NCBI GenBank assembly: GCA_012960305.1
Contig: DUBM01000020.1
Span: 1 to 64,000 of the forward strand
DNA length: 64,000 nucleotides
DNA from: Gammaproteobacteria bacterium
GTDB taxonomy: Bacteria > Pseudomonadota > Gammaproteobacteria > Pseudomonadales > Pseudohongiellaceae
Direction of reading: 5' to 3'
In this document: positions 18,641-28,023 of the stretch, piece after piece
Numbering within the stretch: the first letter of the stretch is position 1
Layout: each line of letters opens with the position of its first letter
Position numbers and translations under genes: made by a program
Notes under the pieces: model-generated
What the model was told of the DNA's origin: nothing
Database searches by the model: none
What the model saw: only the letters and a program-made list of their open reading frames with translations

Positions 18641-19552
18641 ATGCTCAAATTCACTACTAAAACTAATGTGCTGCTTGTCTTTGCATACATTCTTCTTACG
18701 TTAACAACAATAGCTAATGCTCAAGATCGACCCACTTTAACAGAAGAACAACTAGCCAGAGTTCAAATTCAAGCAGTGCCTGGAAAAGAAGGGCTATTTG
18801 TTATTCCTGGTTTTGATGGAGGTCTTTCAGGAGGCAATGTTGCAGTGAGAGTCACTGACAATGGTGTTGTGTTGGTTGATAACAAATTCCCCTACAGTCA
18901 CGACGACATCATGACTCAGGTTCGCAAAGTTAGTGAGGCTCCTATTCGCTACGTTTTGAATACTCACCACCACAGCGACCATGCAGGAAGTAATGCAGAT
19001 TTTATGCCTGGGGCCCAAGTTATTGGTCATGAAAACGTGCGAGCTAATATGCTTAGAAATAACCAAGCTGGTGCGCCGCCAGTGATTTATTCCCATAGTA
19101 CGAGTATTTTTATGGACGATGCTGAAATTCAAGCTCATTACTATGGACGTGGGCATACCAGCGGTGATTCGGTAATTCTGTTTGCTGAACTACGGACCGT
19201 TCACACCGGAGACTTGTTTATTTGGGGTCAGCGGTTGGATGGGAGTACTCTGGCTCCCTTTATTGACTTTGCTAATGGTGGAAGTGCAGCAGAATGGACT
19301 GACACTTTAGATCAGGTGCTGCAACTTGATTTTGATACGGTGATTCCAGGGCATGGTCCGATACTATCTAAGGCCGAAATTCGCGTGTTCAGAGATAAAT
19401 TTTCAATTTTGGTTGAACGAATAGAAGCTTTAATAGAGCGGGGCGTGGGAAGAGATTCTGTAGCAGGCGAACTGTCTATTGATGACTTAAATTGGCCTTT
19501 ATCCGCACCAGCACTACAGGCAATTTATGATGAATTGCTCGATACGAATTGA
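18641..19552 (+). CDS. Metallo-beta-lactamase-fold hydrolase, periplasmic
   Basis: An ATG at 18641 with GAGGAGA about 10 nt upstream is preferred over a TTG at 18632, which is too close to that site. The signal peptide ends TIANAQD. The metal-binding signature H-x-H-x-D-H is at residues 109-114 (TNHHHSDH-like NTHHHSDHAG), with a later GRGHTSGDSVI and GHGP supplying further ligands. The family includes beta-lactamases, glyoxalase II-like enzymes and quorum-quenching lactonases; the sequence alone does not decide between them. A CTAGAA repeat array and an alkylsulfatase-like gene follow in the same direction. Confidence 0.88.
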   Translation: MLKFTTKTNVLLVFAYILLTLTTIANAQDRPTLTEEQLARVQIQAVPGKEGLFVIPGFDGGLSGGNVAVRVTDNGVVLVDNKFPYSHDDIMTQVRKVSEAPIRYVLNTHHHSDHAGSNADFMPGAQVIGHENVRANMLRNNQAGAPPVIYSHSTSIFMDDAEIQAHYYGRGHTSGDSVILFAELRTVHTGDLFIWGQRLDGSTLAPFIDFANGGSAAEWTDTLDQVLQLDFDTVIPGHGPILSKAEIRVFRDKFSILVERIEALIERGVGRDSVAGELSIDDLNWPLSAPALQAIYDELLDTN

Positions 19553-19572
19553 ATATCTGAATGAAATCTTAG

Positions 19573-19620
19573 CTAGAACTAGAACTAGAACTAGAACTAG
19601 AACTAGAACTAGAACTAGAA
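19573..19620. repeat. Hexanucleotide tandem repeat (CTAGAA), 8 copies
   Basis: Forty-eight bases form exactly eight perfect CTAGAA units. The array begins 20 nt after the stop of the metallo-hydrolase gene and ends 21 nt before the ATG of the alkylsulfatase-like gene, inside a probable two-gene transcript. It matches the array at 7973-8023 in unit length and copy number but not in unit sequence. Copy-number change would alter the intergenic distance in steps of 6 nt. Confidence 0.97.
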
Positions 19621-19641
19621 ATTGTAAACGGAACAACATGT

Positions 19642-21588
19642 ATGAGTTATCAGCCTTTACCTGAAGCACTCGCCGAACATAAACCGGCTTCCCCTCACAC
19701 CATCACTCATCAACAACTTATAAGAGAGGCGTTAGATTTTTCTGATCGTCGCAGCTTCGCAAACGCGCAAAAAGGATTTATTGCCTCTATCGAGCCATTA
19801 ACAATTCCTCATGATCGGGTAAAAAACAGAAACGCATTCGATTTAAGTGGAACGTCTTTTTTAAATGGTGAATGTGCGGAAACAGTTAACCCTTCGTTGT
19901 GGCGTCAGGCGCAATTAAACGCTCAGCATCACGGTTTGTTCGAAGTGGTTAAGGGGATCTATCAAATACGATCTTTTGATCTAGCTAATATGACCCTGAT
20001 AGCCGGAGATACTGGGTGGATTATTGTTGATCCGCTAACGTCAACAGAAACATCGAGGGCGGGATTGGAGCTTGCGAATCTGCGCCTCGGCGAGCGACCT
20101 GTGGTTGCGGTGATTCATACCCATAGTCACGCTGATCATTTTGCTGGCGTCTTGGGGGTTATTAAGCAGGAGGATGCAGAGACTGGCGCAGTTCAAGTTA
20201 TAGCGCCACCGAATTATGTTGATGAAGTATTGTCTGAAAATATCTTAGCCGGCAATGTGATGAATCGCCGTGCAACTTATATGTATGGAAATTTGCTAGA
20301 GAGTTCACCTACAGGATTCGTAACCAATGGTTTGGGCGCAGCTTTAGCAATGGGCTCTACTGGCTTTGTAATTCCTAATGACACCATTGAAAAAACCGGA
20401 GACAAACGAGTCGTAGATGGAATTGAAATAGAGTTTCAATTAACTATGGGAACAGAAGCGCCGTCTGAGATGGTATTTTATTTTCCACAGCATCGCGCTC
20501 TTTGTATGTCAGAAATTACTTCTCACCACCTGCATAACCTATATACGCCACGAGGTGCTCAGGTGCGGGATGCCCTGGCCTGGGCTGATCAAATAAATGA
20601 GTCGATAGATTTGTTTGGAAACCGTTTGGAAGTTCAGTTTGCTAGCCACCATTGGCCAATTTGGGGAAACAGTCAAGCTCATGATTATCTTAAGAAACAG
20701 CGAGATACCTACAAATTTATACATGACCAGACTCTGAGATTGGCCAATCATGGATTCAACAAGGAAGAGATTGCTGAAAAAATTCAATTACCTAGCTCTT
20801 TAGGTATGGAATTTTATAACAGAGATTATTATGGCACGGTGAATCATAATTCGCGGGCTGTCTTTGTTCGTTATTTAGGATATTTTGATGGTAATCCATC
20901 GAATTGGTTTCCACTACCACAAAAAGAAAAAGCGCAGAAAACCATCGACTATATGGGTGGAGCCGAAGCAGTAGTAGCTAAAGCTACTGATTGCTTTCAG
21001 CAAGGCGAGTACCGATGGGTCGCCGAAATCCTTAACCTTGTTGTACTGATTGATCCTAAATTGGAAGTGGCTCGTGCTTTGCTGGCTGATACCTTGGAAC
21101 AATTAGGATATCAATCTGAGTCTGCGGCGTGGAGAAATATTTATCTATGTGGGGCGTTGGAATTACGAATGGGACTGGTAAGAGGTTCTTCGTTTCAGGC
21201 AACTGAAAGTATGGCGCATGCTATGCCGTTGAAAAACATGTTTCAATCACTTGCAGTCAGATTGAATGGTAGTAAAGCGGAAGGGTTAATAATAGAAATA
21301 AATGTTGAACTAAATGATACTGATTCCTACTTGATAGCCATCGAGAATTCAGTTTTGCACGGATTTATTTCGAAGCCCTCTCCATCTGCTGATGTTTCAA
21401 TCCAGCTTAATGAATTGGATTTTAAACGGCTGATGTTGGGCTTGGTATCCCGTGAAGAGCTCAGTCAACAAGATCAAATTAATTATGTGGGTGATGTCTC
21501 TGTTCTCGACAGCTTGCTAGAGCTGTTTGATACTTTTCAACGAAGATTTCCATTGGTCGCAGAGAGACCTGACTCTTCTGCTTGTTGA
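19642..21588 (+). CDS. Alkylsulfatase-like metallo-hydrolase (SdsA1/BDS1 family)
   Basis: The 648-residue protein matches the group III alkylsulfatases: a metallo-beta-lactamase domain with THSHADH (H161, H163, D165, H166), the conserved NAFDLSGTSFL-like start, a dimerisation helix region (about residues 420-520) and a C-terminal SCP2-like domain. Characterised relatives remove sulfate from primary alkyl sulfates such as SDS. SdsA1 is secreted, but no signal peptide is visible here, so a cytoplasmic site is likely. It lies 89 nt after another metallo-hydrolase gene, with a hexamer repeat between them. Confidence 0.88.
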   Translation: MSYQPLPEALAEHKPASPHTITHQQLIREALDFSDRRSFANAQKGFIASIEPLTIPHDRVKNRNAFDLSGTSFLNGECAETVNPSLWRQAQLNAQHHGLFEVVKGIYQIRSFDLANMTLIAGDTGWIIVDPLTSTETSRAGLELANLRLGERPVVAVIHTHSHADHFAGVLGVIKQEDAETGAVQVIAPPNYVDEVLSENILAGNVMNRRATYMYGNLLESSPTGFVTNGLGAALAMGSTGFVIPNDTIEKTGDKRVVDGIEIEFQLTMGTEAPSEMVFYFPQHRALCMSEITSHHLHNLYTPRGAQVRDALAWADQINESIDLFGNRLEVQFASHHWPIWGNSQAHDYLKKQRDTYKFIHDQTLRLANHGFNKEEIAEKIQLPSSLGMEFYNRDYYGTVNHNSRAVFVRYLGYFDGNPSNWFPLPQKEKAQKTIDYMGGAEAVVAKATDCFQQGEYRWVAEILNLVVLIDPKLEVARALLADTLEQLGYQSESAAWRNIYLCGALELRMGLVRGSSFQATESMAHAMPLKNMFQSLAVRLNGSKAEGLIIEINVELNDTDSYLIAIENSVLHGFISKPSPSADVSIQLNELDFKRLMLGLVSREELSQQDQINYVGDVSVLDSLLELFDTFQRRFPLVAERPDSSAC

Positions 21589-21614
21589 TCAATTTTCTTT
21601 AGCGGGAATTTTGA

Positions 21615-23042
21615 TTAGGGTAAGGGCATTTCTTCACTTTCAATTTCCCTTGCCCGTTGGAACGCAGGAACCGCTGCCGGAGTTCGCACTTGCTCTAACC
21701 AAAAAACACCATCATAGGGGGCGCTGTTTCCTCGAGTGCTGAGAAAATCTAAATCACCATCACCATCTAAATCTCTGGCTATAAATTTGTCGAACATACC
21801 ACGCTTGCGTCTTGATATATCATGCCTTATCCATGGGGTTTTGGCGTCACCAGGGTTTTCGAACCAGCCGATTCTCCCTAAACTATCATTTACACCAACT
21901 TCACCATCGCCGGTCCGTGGGCCTCGGCTATAGCTTCCGGATATAATATCGATATGTCCATCACCATTAATGTCAGCTATTTCCAATCCGGTGATACTGT
22001 CTGGGCCAAATGAGCCTATTAAATACGCATTCCAAGCATCACCAACTCGCTGAGGTTGTTCAATCCAGGTTAAGCCCCCGGTGCCGCTGCCAATTATATC
22101 CAATTTCCCATCACCACTAAGATCGGCATATTCAAGATTAAAACCCGCCATACGCGAGCCATTAATACCAATTGCGTGTTCCTTAAATGCAATATCTCCA
22201 TTGCCGATATTTTCGAACATTATCAATCGATTTTCGCCACGACTGCCTACGATGATGTCGAGATCGCCATCACTATCCAAATCTATAGGTTCTGCATTTT
22301 GGGGAATACTGTAGCGACCAAGAATGATTTGATTCCAGTTGTCACCGGAAAGAGGGTTGCCGCTTATTTGATACAATTCTACTTCTGTTGATGTTGCGTA
22401 GTCAGCAGGGCCTGGTCTCTGAGCACCTTTATTTGGGGCGGCAATTTCAGGAATACCATCACCATCAAAATCGCCGGCAAATACTCGAATATATGAGCCT
22501 CTATTTTGGGTTGCCGGTACGATAAGTCGTGGCCATTCAGCGGTTCGAGCATCAGGGCCGGGATTCTGTAAATAAATAAGGTGAGATAGTTCGGCAGCTG
22601 CCACTACATCCAAATAGCCATCGCCGTTAAGATCTGTAATAGCTGCATCTTCCGGCGCTGGAGCGTCTTCACCTTCAGCGATGGTTATATTAAACCAACT
22701 ATCTGGGTCGGCGGAGCCAAAGGCGATTCTTACATGTCCCGCAGCAGGCGGCACAAAACCTCCTTGAAATTGTGCTGAGTCGTATTCTTCGTCTGATTCA
22801 TGAACGGAAACGATGTCTTCATAGCCATCACCATCAATGTCAGCCATCACTAGCCCATCGCTGCCACTCAATGGAATTCCGGCGGCAATAGGGTCATCAA
22901 TAATATGCTCCTTCCAACTAATGTAAGAGCCATCATCGCTGCGGGCAGTAGTCAGCGTGTCACCAACCAAGGTCTGAGCTTGAACGATGCCGCTGTGGAG
23001 GCCTATTACGAGCTTGAATAGGAGCGTGAATTTAGTTTTCAT
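21615..23042 (-). CDS. Secreted FG-GAP/VCBS-repeat protein
   Basis: The start is placed at the ATG at 23042, where a signal peptide (ending GIVQAQT) begins; an upstream extension lacks support. The 475-residue protein is built from about seven FG-GAP/VCBS repeats, each with a Ca2+-binding loop of the D-x-D-G-D-G type (ADIDGDGYEDIVS, DLNGDGYLDVVA, DLDSDGDLDIIVG, DINGDGHIDIISG, DLDGDGDLDFLS). This predicts a calcium-stabilised seven-bladed propeller. Such proteins are extracellular or surface-bound; no catalytic motif is seen. It is a single gene convergent with the alkylsulfatase-like gene. Confidence 0.85.
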   Translation of the reverse strand: MKTKFTLLFKLVIGLHSGIVQAQTLVGDTLTTARSDDGSYISWKEHIIDDPIAAGIPLSGSDGLVMADIDGDGYEDIVSVHESDEEYDSAQFQGGFVPPAAGHVRIAFGSADPDSWFNITIAEGEDAPAPEDAAITDLNGDGYLDVVAAAELSHLIYLQNPGPDARTAEWPRLIVPATQNRGSYIRVFAGDFDGDGIPEIAAPNKGAQRPGPADYATSTEVELYQISGNPLSGDNWNQIILGRYSIPQNAEPIDLDSDGDLDIIVGSRGENRLIMFENIGNGDIAFKEHAIGINGSRMAGFNLEYADLSGDGKLDIIGSGTGGLTWIEQPQRVGDAWNAYLIGSFGPDSITGLEIADINGDGHIDIISGSYSRGPRTGDGEVGVNDSLGRIGWFENPGDAKTPWIRHDISRRKRGMFDKFIARDLDGDGDLDFLSTRGNSAPYDGVFWLEQVRTPAAVPAFQRAREIESEEMPLP

Positions 23043-23180
23043 TGTTGTCTCGATGTTTATTTTGTTGCGTAATATTAACAGGCAGGGGCTAAATGCTGAA
23101 GCTCTCACAATCTGAAATATTACTAGAGAAAACCCTAATGAAAACGAGAAAATTCACTGTATTACTGAGATAATAGGTGA

Positions 23181-24422
23181 ATGGAATTTGCAATCGCTTC
23201 GGTTCTCAAGCACATGCCTCATAAGATTCTAACTGCGATAGGTCCAGTTGGATTCCTGCTTGTTGCCTCTCTTTTCTTTCCGGCTTCGATTCAAGCCCAA
23301 GAGCAAACATTTGCAGAATGGGTAGAGGAACTTCGCGCAGAGGCTCAATCAATTGGTATAAGCGAAAGGGCTATTGCTGCATTAGATGGTTTGGAAGAAC
23401 CGCTGGAACGTGTGCTGGAGTTAGATAACAGTCAGCCAGAATTTGTACAGACGTTTACTCGCTACCTCAGTCTGCGTGTAACTGCGAATCAAGTAAGTCA
23501 TGGCCAATCCCTCCTGAACCAACATTCGAATTTGTTGGAAGAGGTACGCCAGCGCTACGGTGTCCAACCTCATTATCTGGTCGCATTTTGGGCCATAGAA
23601 AGCAATTTCGGTCGTTCCACTGGCGGCTTCTCAGTTTTGCAGGCCCTCGCCACGTTAGCCTTTGATCCTAGACGCGCCAAGTTTTTCCGATCTCATTTAC
23701 TAACCGCTTTGCAAATAATTGATGAAGGTCATATCGCCGCTGAATCTATGAGTGGATCTTGGGCTGGAGCTATGGGTCAGCTCCAGTTTATGCCCAATAT
23801 ATTTAACCAATATGGCGTCGATGGAGACGGTGACGGGCGTGTTGATATCTGGAATAGCTTGCCAGATATTTTTTATTCAGCAGCCAATTTCTTGAGCCAA
23901 TCAGGCTGGCAAGGTGATGAGCGCTGGGGAAGAGAAGTATTATTGCCCGCTGATTTTGATTTCAGTTTATCTGGAGAAAGGACTCGACAAAGCTTATCGG
24001 ATTGGCGCGACTTAGGTGTCTTACAAGTCTCTGGAGAAGCTCTCCCAGTTGTCGCGGATATGCAAGCTTCGGTTATTCTTCCTGCAGGAGCAGCAGGCCC
24101 CGCGTTTTTAGCCTATTCGAACTATCGCGCAACGATGGCCTATAATCCATCAACATTCTATGCTCTCACAGTTGGTCATCTGGCAGACCGATTCACCGGT
24201 GGAGCAGTCATCCAGCGCATGCCAGAAAATGAACAGGCCATAAGTCTTGCCGATGTGAGAGAACTACAAGAACTGCTTAATGCTTTGGGCATTGAATCTG
24301 GAGAACCAGATGGCAGGGTGGGAAGTCGGACTCGAAGGGCCATTCGAGAGTTTCAATCACAAAATGAGTTGCCGGTGGATGGTTATGCTTCATTTCAACT
24401 CCTAGAATCTCTGCGTAACTGA
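23181..24422 (+). CDS. Lytic murein transglycosylase (MltB family) with peptidoglycan-binding domain
   Basis: A signal peptide (ending SIQAQEQ) precedes an MltB-type catalytic domain. The likely catalytic glutamate is in FWAIESNFGRSTGGF, and SGSWAGAMGQLQFMPNIF is the family's conserved second block. A C-terminal peptidoglycan_binding_1 domain covers about residues 355-410 (LQELLNALGIESGEPDG...TRRAIREFQ). The enzyme cleaves the glycan backbone of peptidoglycan to give anhydromuramyl ends, in the periplasm. It is probably transcribed alone. Confidence 0.92.
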   Translation: MEFAIASVLKHMPHKILTAIGPVGFLLVASLFFPASIQAQEQTFAEWVEELRAEAQSIGISERAIAALDGLEEPLERVLELDNSQPEFVQTFTRYLSLRVTANQVSHGQSLLNQHSNLLEEVRQRYGVQPHYLVAFWAIESNFGRSTGGFSVLQALATLAFDPRRAKFFRSHLLTALQIIDEGHIAAESMSGSWAGAMGQLQFMPNIFNQYGVDGDGDGRVDIWNSLPDIFYSAANFLSQSGWQGDERWGREVLLPADFDFSLSGERTRQSLSDWRDLGVLQVSGEALPVVADMQASVILPAGAAGPAFLAYSNYRATMAYNPSTFYALTVGHLADRFTGGAVIQRMPENEQAISLADVRELQELLNALGIESGEPDGRVGSRTRRAIREFQSQNELPVDGYASFQLLESLRN

Positions 24423-24471
24423 GCTCCACTCGAATAAGTATCATTAGATTCAATTCTATAATTTCGCTGTC

Positions 24472-24498
24472 TTGAATTGCTGCTTGGGCTGGTATAAT
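24472..24498 (+). promoter_or_regulatory. Extended -10 promoter candidate for ctaA
   Basis: TGGTATAAT at 24490-24498 is an extended -10 element (TGn plus a perfect TATAAT). TTGAAT at 24472-24477 could be the -35, but the spacer is a short 15 nt, which an extended -10 can tolerate. Transcription would start near 24505, about 65 nt before the heme A synthase ATG. Confidence 0.45.
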
Positions 24499-24569
24499 CT
24501 TGCGCCGCTTTACTAAGTCGGCTCAGAGTGCAGCGAGATCAATCCCTAAAACACATATAGCGTTAAAGA

Positions 24570-25607
24570 ATGGCATTAATGACCACTACGACTCACGACA
24601 AAGCATTACAACGATACCGCCGCCTTGCATGGATAACCCTTGCAGCTGTGTACTTTCTGATTCTTGTCGGTGGTAGCGTGCGAGCTTCAGGGGCAGGCAT
24701 GGGCTGCCCTGATTGGCCAACTTGTTTTGGTACTTGGATCCCTCCTACTAGTGAATCCCAATTACCGTCCAATTATCAAGAAATCTATGCTGAGTTGGGC
24801 TATGCCGACACTCGTTTCAATGTGGTGAAAACCTGGACCGAGTACACCAATCGATTGATTGGTGTCACCATTGGGTTTCTGATTTTTCTGACAGCGATTT
24901 ATTCCTGGTCTTGTCGAGCCCATGATCCATCTATTTTTAAAGCGTCAGGTGCTGCTTTTCTAATGGTGGGTTTCCAAGGATGGTTGGGAGCAAAAGTTGT
25001 AGGATCCAATTTGCAGCCAGGCCTGATCACAATACACATGCTAATGGCTTTGGCTATAGTAGCTACTCTGCTGTTTGCTTTGGCGCAATCGCGGCGGGGG
25101 ATAATGGAATCTCAACCAGTTTCATCAATCGACTCTCGATTTGAAAAATGGCTTTATATCGTCCTGGGTTTCACTGTGGCGCAGGTGGCAATGGGAACCC
25201 AGGTTCGTGAAATGACAGACTTTATTCGCGAAGCTCAAGGAGAAGACTTGCGATCATCTTGGGTCGAAGCGATGCCTTGGTTTTTTTATGTGCACCGAAG
25301 TTTTTCTGCGATCGTTTTGTTCTCCAACCTTTGGTTGGCGCGATTGCTAATAGTCTCCCTCGGCTGGCAGCACACACTGACTCGTCTGACATTAGTAATG
25401 ATCGGGGTGATTGGTATTTCAGTGCTGTCAGGTGCAGCCCTTGGCTATTTAGGTATGCCGGCGTTGATACAGCCGACTCATTTACTTGCTGCGTCATTAC
25501 TTTTTGGGCTGCAGTTTCTAATTTGGATGAGCTATCGTCACTCTCGCGATAGCTCTCCGACTGACACTAATTCGCCAGTAGGTTCAGGCGCACTTGAAAG
25601 AGGATAA
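24570..25607 (+). CDS. ctaA: Heme A synthase (COX15/CtaA family), variant lacking the first conserved His
   Basis: The 345-residue integral membrane protein has the COX15/CtaA layout with about eight transmembrane helices. The extracytoplasmic cysteine pair is C46 and C52 (GMGCPDWPTCFG). Conserved heme-ligand histidines are visible at H156 (TIHML), H242 (YVHRSF) and H304 (PTHLL). The first ligand motif, E-x-x-H-R in most members, reads EYTNR (residues 91-95), with Asn in place of His. Its overall look (VKTWTEYTNRLIGVTIGF) recalls the Bacteroidota form of the family. It converts heme O to heme A for cytochrome oxidase. No other cox gene is nearby. Confidence 0.88.
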   Translation: MALMTTTTHDKALQRYRRLAWITLAAVYFLILVGGSVRASGAGMGCPDWPTCFGTWIPPTSESQLPSNYQEIYAELGYADTRFNVVKTWTEYTNRLIGVTIGFLIFLTAIYSWSCRAHDPSIFKASGAAFLMVGFQGWLGAKVVGSNLQPGLITIHMLMALAIVATLLFALAQSRRGIMESQPVSSIDSRFEKWLYIVLGFTVAQVAMGTQVREMTDFIREAQGEDLRSSWVEAMPWFFYVHRSFSAIVLFSNLWLARLLIVSLGWQHTLTRLTLVMIGVIGISVLSGAALGYLGMPALIQPTHLLAASLLFGLQFLIWMSYRHSRDSSPTDTNSPVGSGALERG

Positions 25608-25810
25608 CCAGCGACTTAGTGTCTTTTTAACCATGAGGGTCTATCACCAAGAAGAGCTCTGATTCCTCGTTCTTTCCAGCCACCGCTGGCATCATCGATA
25701 CGGACCTTAAAGCCTTTGGTGTACAAACTGAGAGGATAGGGCGCTTGAAAATAGGGACTTCACCATCAATAAGCGCATGCTTCGATGTCACGATCAGATT
25801 GCTTGATTGG

Positions 25811-28015
25811 ATGAAGTTTATCGACAGAAATTGCCTCTTATTAATAATATTAGTCGCGCGCTCGCTACTGTGCCTAGCATTTTTTCTGTCGAGCCTCGTG
25901 CAAGCACAAGTCAATGAAAGCGAGACCAATGATTCTACCGTGACTTATCCGGCACAGTTCTTTGATCAATACTCTCCTGTTTCTGTGAGTGACATGTTGG
26001 ATAGAATTCCCGGTATCGAGTCGGTGCTGGCCGTCGATGATTTCGCTGAAAGTTTTAGCGGAGGTGATCGTGGGCTTGGTGGCACCTCGCAGATATTGAT
26101 AGATGGAAAGAGACTTGCTGGAAAGAATAATGAAGCTAAAAGCCAGTTGAGCCGAATAGCTGCCAGTGATGTTGAGTCTATTCAGATCGTGCGAGGTACA
26201 TCCAGTGATTTGGACGTACAGAATTCTGGTCAGTTAGTAAATATCGTCTTGAAGCAGGCTCAATCCAGGTCGAGTATTTCTGCCGAAGTCGGTATGCGAC
26301 GTTATCAGGATAGCACGCTAAAGCCAGAGGGAATTATATCGCTAACAGGACGACAGGGCAGATTTAATTATTTGGTGAGCGCTAGTACTCGACCTAGCTA
26401 CCAGGTGGAAGAAAATTTTGAATTGAGCCTCCTTCCCGGCCTTGATTTTAATGAAACCGTAGAATTGGATAGAGTCACAGATTCCACTAATTACAATATT
26501 AGTACTAACCTCAGTTTTGATTTCTCGCCTCGCGATCGATTTGCTCTGAATGCGCTATACGCGGAGAATAATCCTGCTGGCTCACCTTTTTCAGTGAATG
26601 ACCCTCTAACTAGTTCAGTTTTCAGGCGAATAACTGATTTTAGTGGTTTAGCCGAGTCAGTATCTTATGAGCGGGAGCGCTCACCAGCGAGTGTGAGTAA
26701 TTGGGAAATTGGTGGCGACTATGAGCATACGTTTTCTGATAACAGTAAATTTAAATTTCTTTTTATAGTTAATGATAAAGAGAATGAAGTAGTTAGGGAG
26801 CGCTTCGGATTTGTTAATATCGGTGGTGAAGAAAGCAAGAATTTGTTCCTCAATAATAGTGGTCGCTATCAGGAAAAAATAATTAGAACTTCCTACACCT
26901 TCTCTCTGGCAGATAATCAAGGTTTGGAATTAGGAGTTGAAACAGCGCGTACAACACAAAATTCGGCGCTGGCGCTTGGTTTACCTCTTGGAGGTACTCC
27001 GTCTCCATTACATGGTGGATTAACAGCAGTCTCTGTGCCCAATGCTATCTCTACTGTTGAAGAAGACCGCTATGAGGGGTTCGCTGTTCACAACTGGCGG
27101 ATAAATTCGCGTATGTCTTTAGAAAGTTCACTTATCTCCGAATACTCGGAGATAACACAAACTGGAGATATTAGTAATTCGCGTAACTTTGATTTCCTAA
27201 AGCCTAAATTTGATTTCCGCTTCGATGTTAGTAGTTCATTTCAGTTGCGCCTGTCAGCGGAAAAAAATGTTGCTCAACTCAGATTTTCTGATTTCTCGGC
27301 AGCGACTAATAATCAAGATGAAGATCAAGATACCATCGCGGGAAACCCAGAATTGGTTCAAGAAGAAAGCTGGCGCTATAACATGAATTTAGATTATCGC
27401 TTACCTAATGACGGAGGTGTATTGAGCTCTCGCTTATTTTTCTATGATATTGATGAAAATATCGGGCGGACTGATATTTCTTCTTTACCTTCCGATCTAT
27501 CAACAACTAATGGCAATGTGGGAAGTGGAACAGTGCTTGGGTTGAATCTAAACGCTAGTATTCGATTCGGGTTTCTGGGTATGCCCTCAGCTCTAATGAC
27601 AGCGGGTTTGTTGGTTCAGGAATCTCTCATAGATGATCCGTTAATTGCCCGAGAGCGAAAAGTTGTACCCTATGATCGAGGGTCATTCAATTTTGGGTTT
27701 CGACATGATGTGTCTAGTCGAAGGCTAAACTACGGGTTTAATTATCTTGATGGCATTGATGGTAATAGGCCGTTTTGGGATATTAATAATGTTTTGTTTA
27801 TTGGGTCGCGTAGCAATTTAACTGTGTTTGTCGAAAAGTCTGGGTTCGCAGGTCTCACTTATCGATTAGAAGTAATAAATTTGATGGATCATGACAATAA
27901 ACAAGAACGCCGTCGGTACAATGGTTATTTGAGAGATGGTGTTCTTAGTGAGATTGAAAGATTTTCTAATTTAACTGGAGTCAAGTATACCTTTAAAGTA
28001 AGAGGTACGTTTTAG
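25811..28015 (+). CDS. TonB-dependent outer membrane receptor
   Basis: The protein has a plug domain (VSVSDMLDRIPGIESVLA, then QILIDGKRL and ASDVESIQIVRG) followed by a long beta-barrel with alternating hydrophobic strands, ending in F (KYTFKVRGTF). From the ATG at 25811 a signal peptide ends SLVQAQV; a reading frame continues upstream to 25745 without a better site. Such receptors import large or scarce substrates (siderophores, cobalamin, glycans) using TonB energy. The substrate is not evident: no Fur-like site or riboswitch is seen upstream. It overlaps in spacing with the next gene (8 nt apart). Confidence 0.9.
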   Translation: MKFIDRNCLLLIILVARSLLCLAFFLSSLVQAQVNESETNDSTVTYPAQFFDQYSPVSVSDMLDRIPGIESVLAVDDFAESFSGGDRGLGGTSQILIDGKRLAGKNNEAKSQLSRIAASDVESIQIVRGTSSDLDVQNSGQLVNIVLKQAQSRSSISAEVGMRRYQDSTLKPEGIISLTGRQGRFNYLVSASTRPSYQVEENFELSLLPGLDFNETVELDRVTDSTNYNISTNLSFDFSPRDRFALNALYAENNPAGSPFSVNDPLTSSVFRRITDFSGLAESVSYERERSPASVSNWEIGGDYEHTFSDNSKFKFLFIVNDKENEVVRERFGFVNIGGEESKNLFLNNSGRYQEKIIRTSYTFSLADNQGLELGVETARTTQNSALALGLPLGGTPSPLHGGLTAVSVPNAISTVEEDRYEGFAVHNWRINSRMSLESSLISEYSEITQTGDISNSRNFDFLKPKFDFRFDVSSSFQLRLSAEKNVAQLRFSDFSAATNNQDEDQDTIAGNPELVQEESWRYNMNLDYRLPNDGGVLSSRLFFYDIDENIGRTDISSLPSDLSTTNGNVGSGTVLGLNLNASIRFGFLGMPSALMTAGLLVQESLIDDPLIARERKVVPYDRGSFNFGFRHDVSSRRLNYGFNYLDGIDGNRPFWDINNVLFIGSRSNLTVFVEKSGFAGLTYRLEVINLMDHDNKQERRRYNGYLRDGVLSEIERFSNLTGVKYTFKVRGTF

Positions 28016-28023
28016 GTGGCTAT

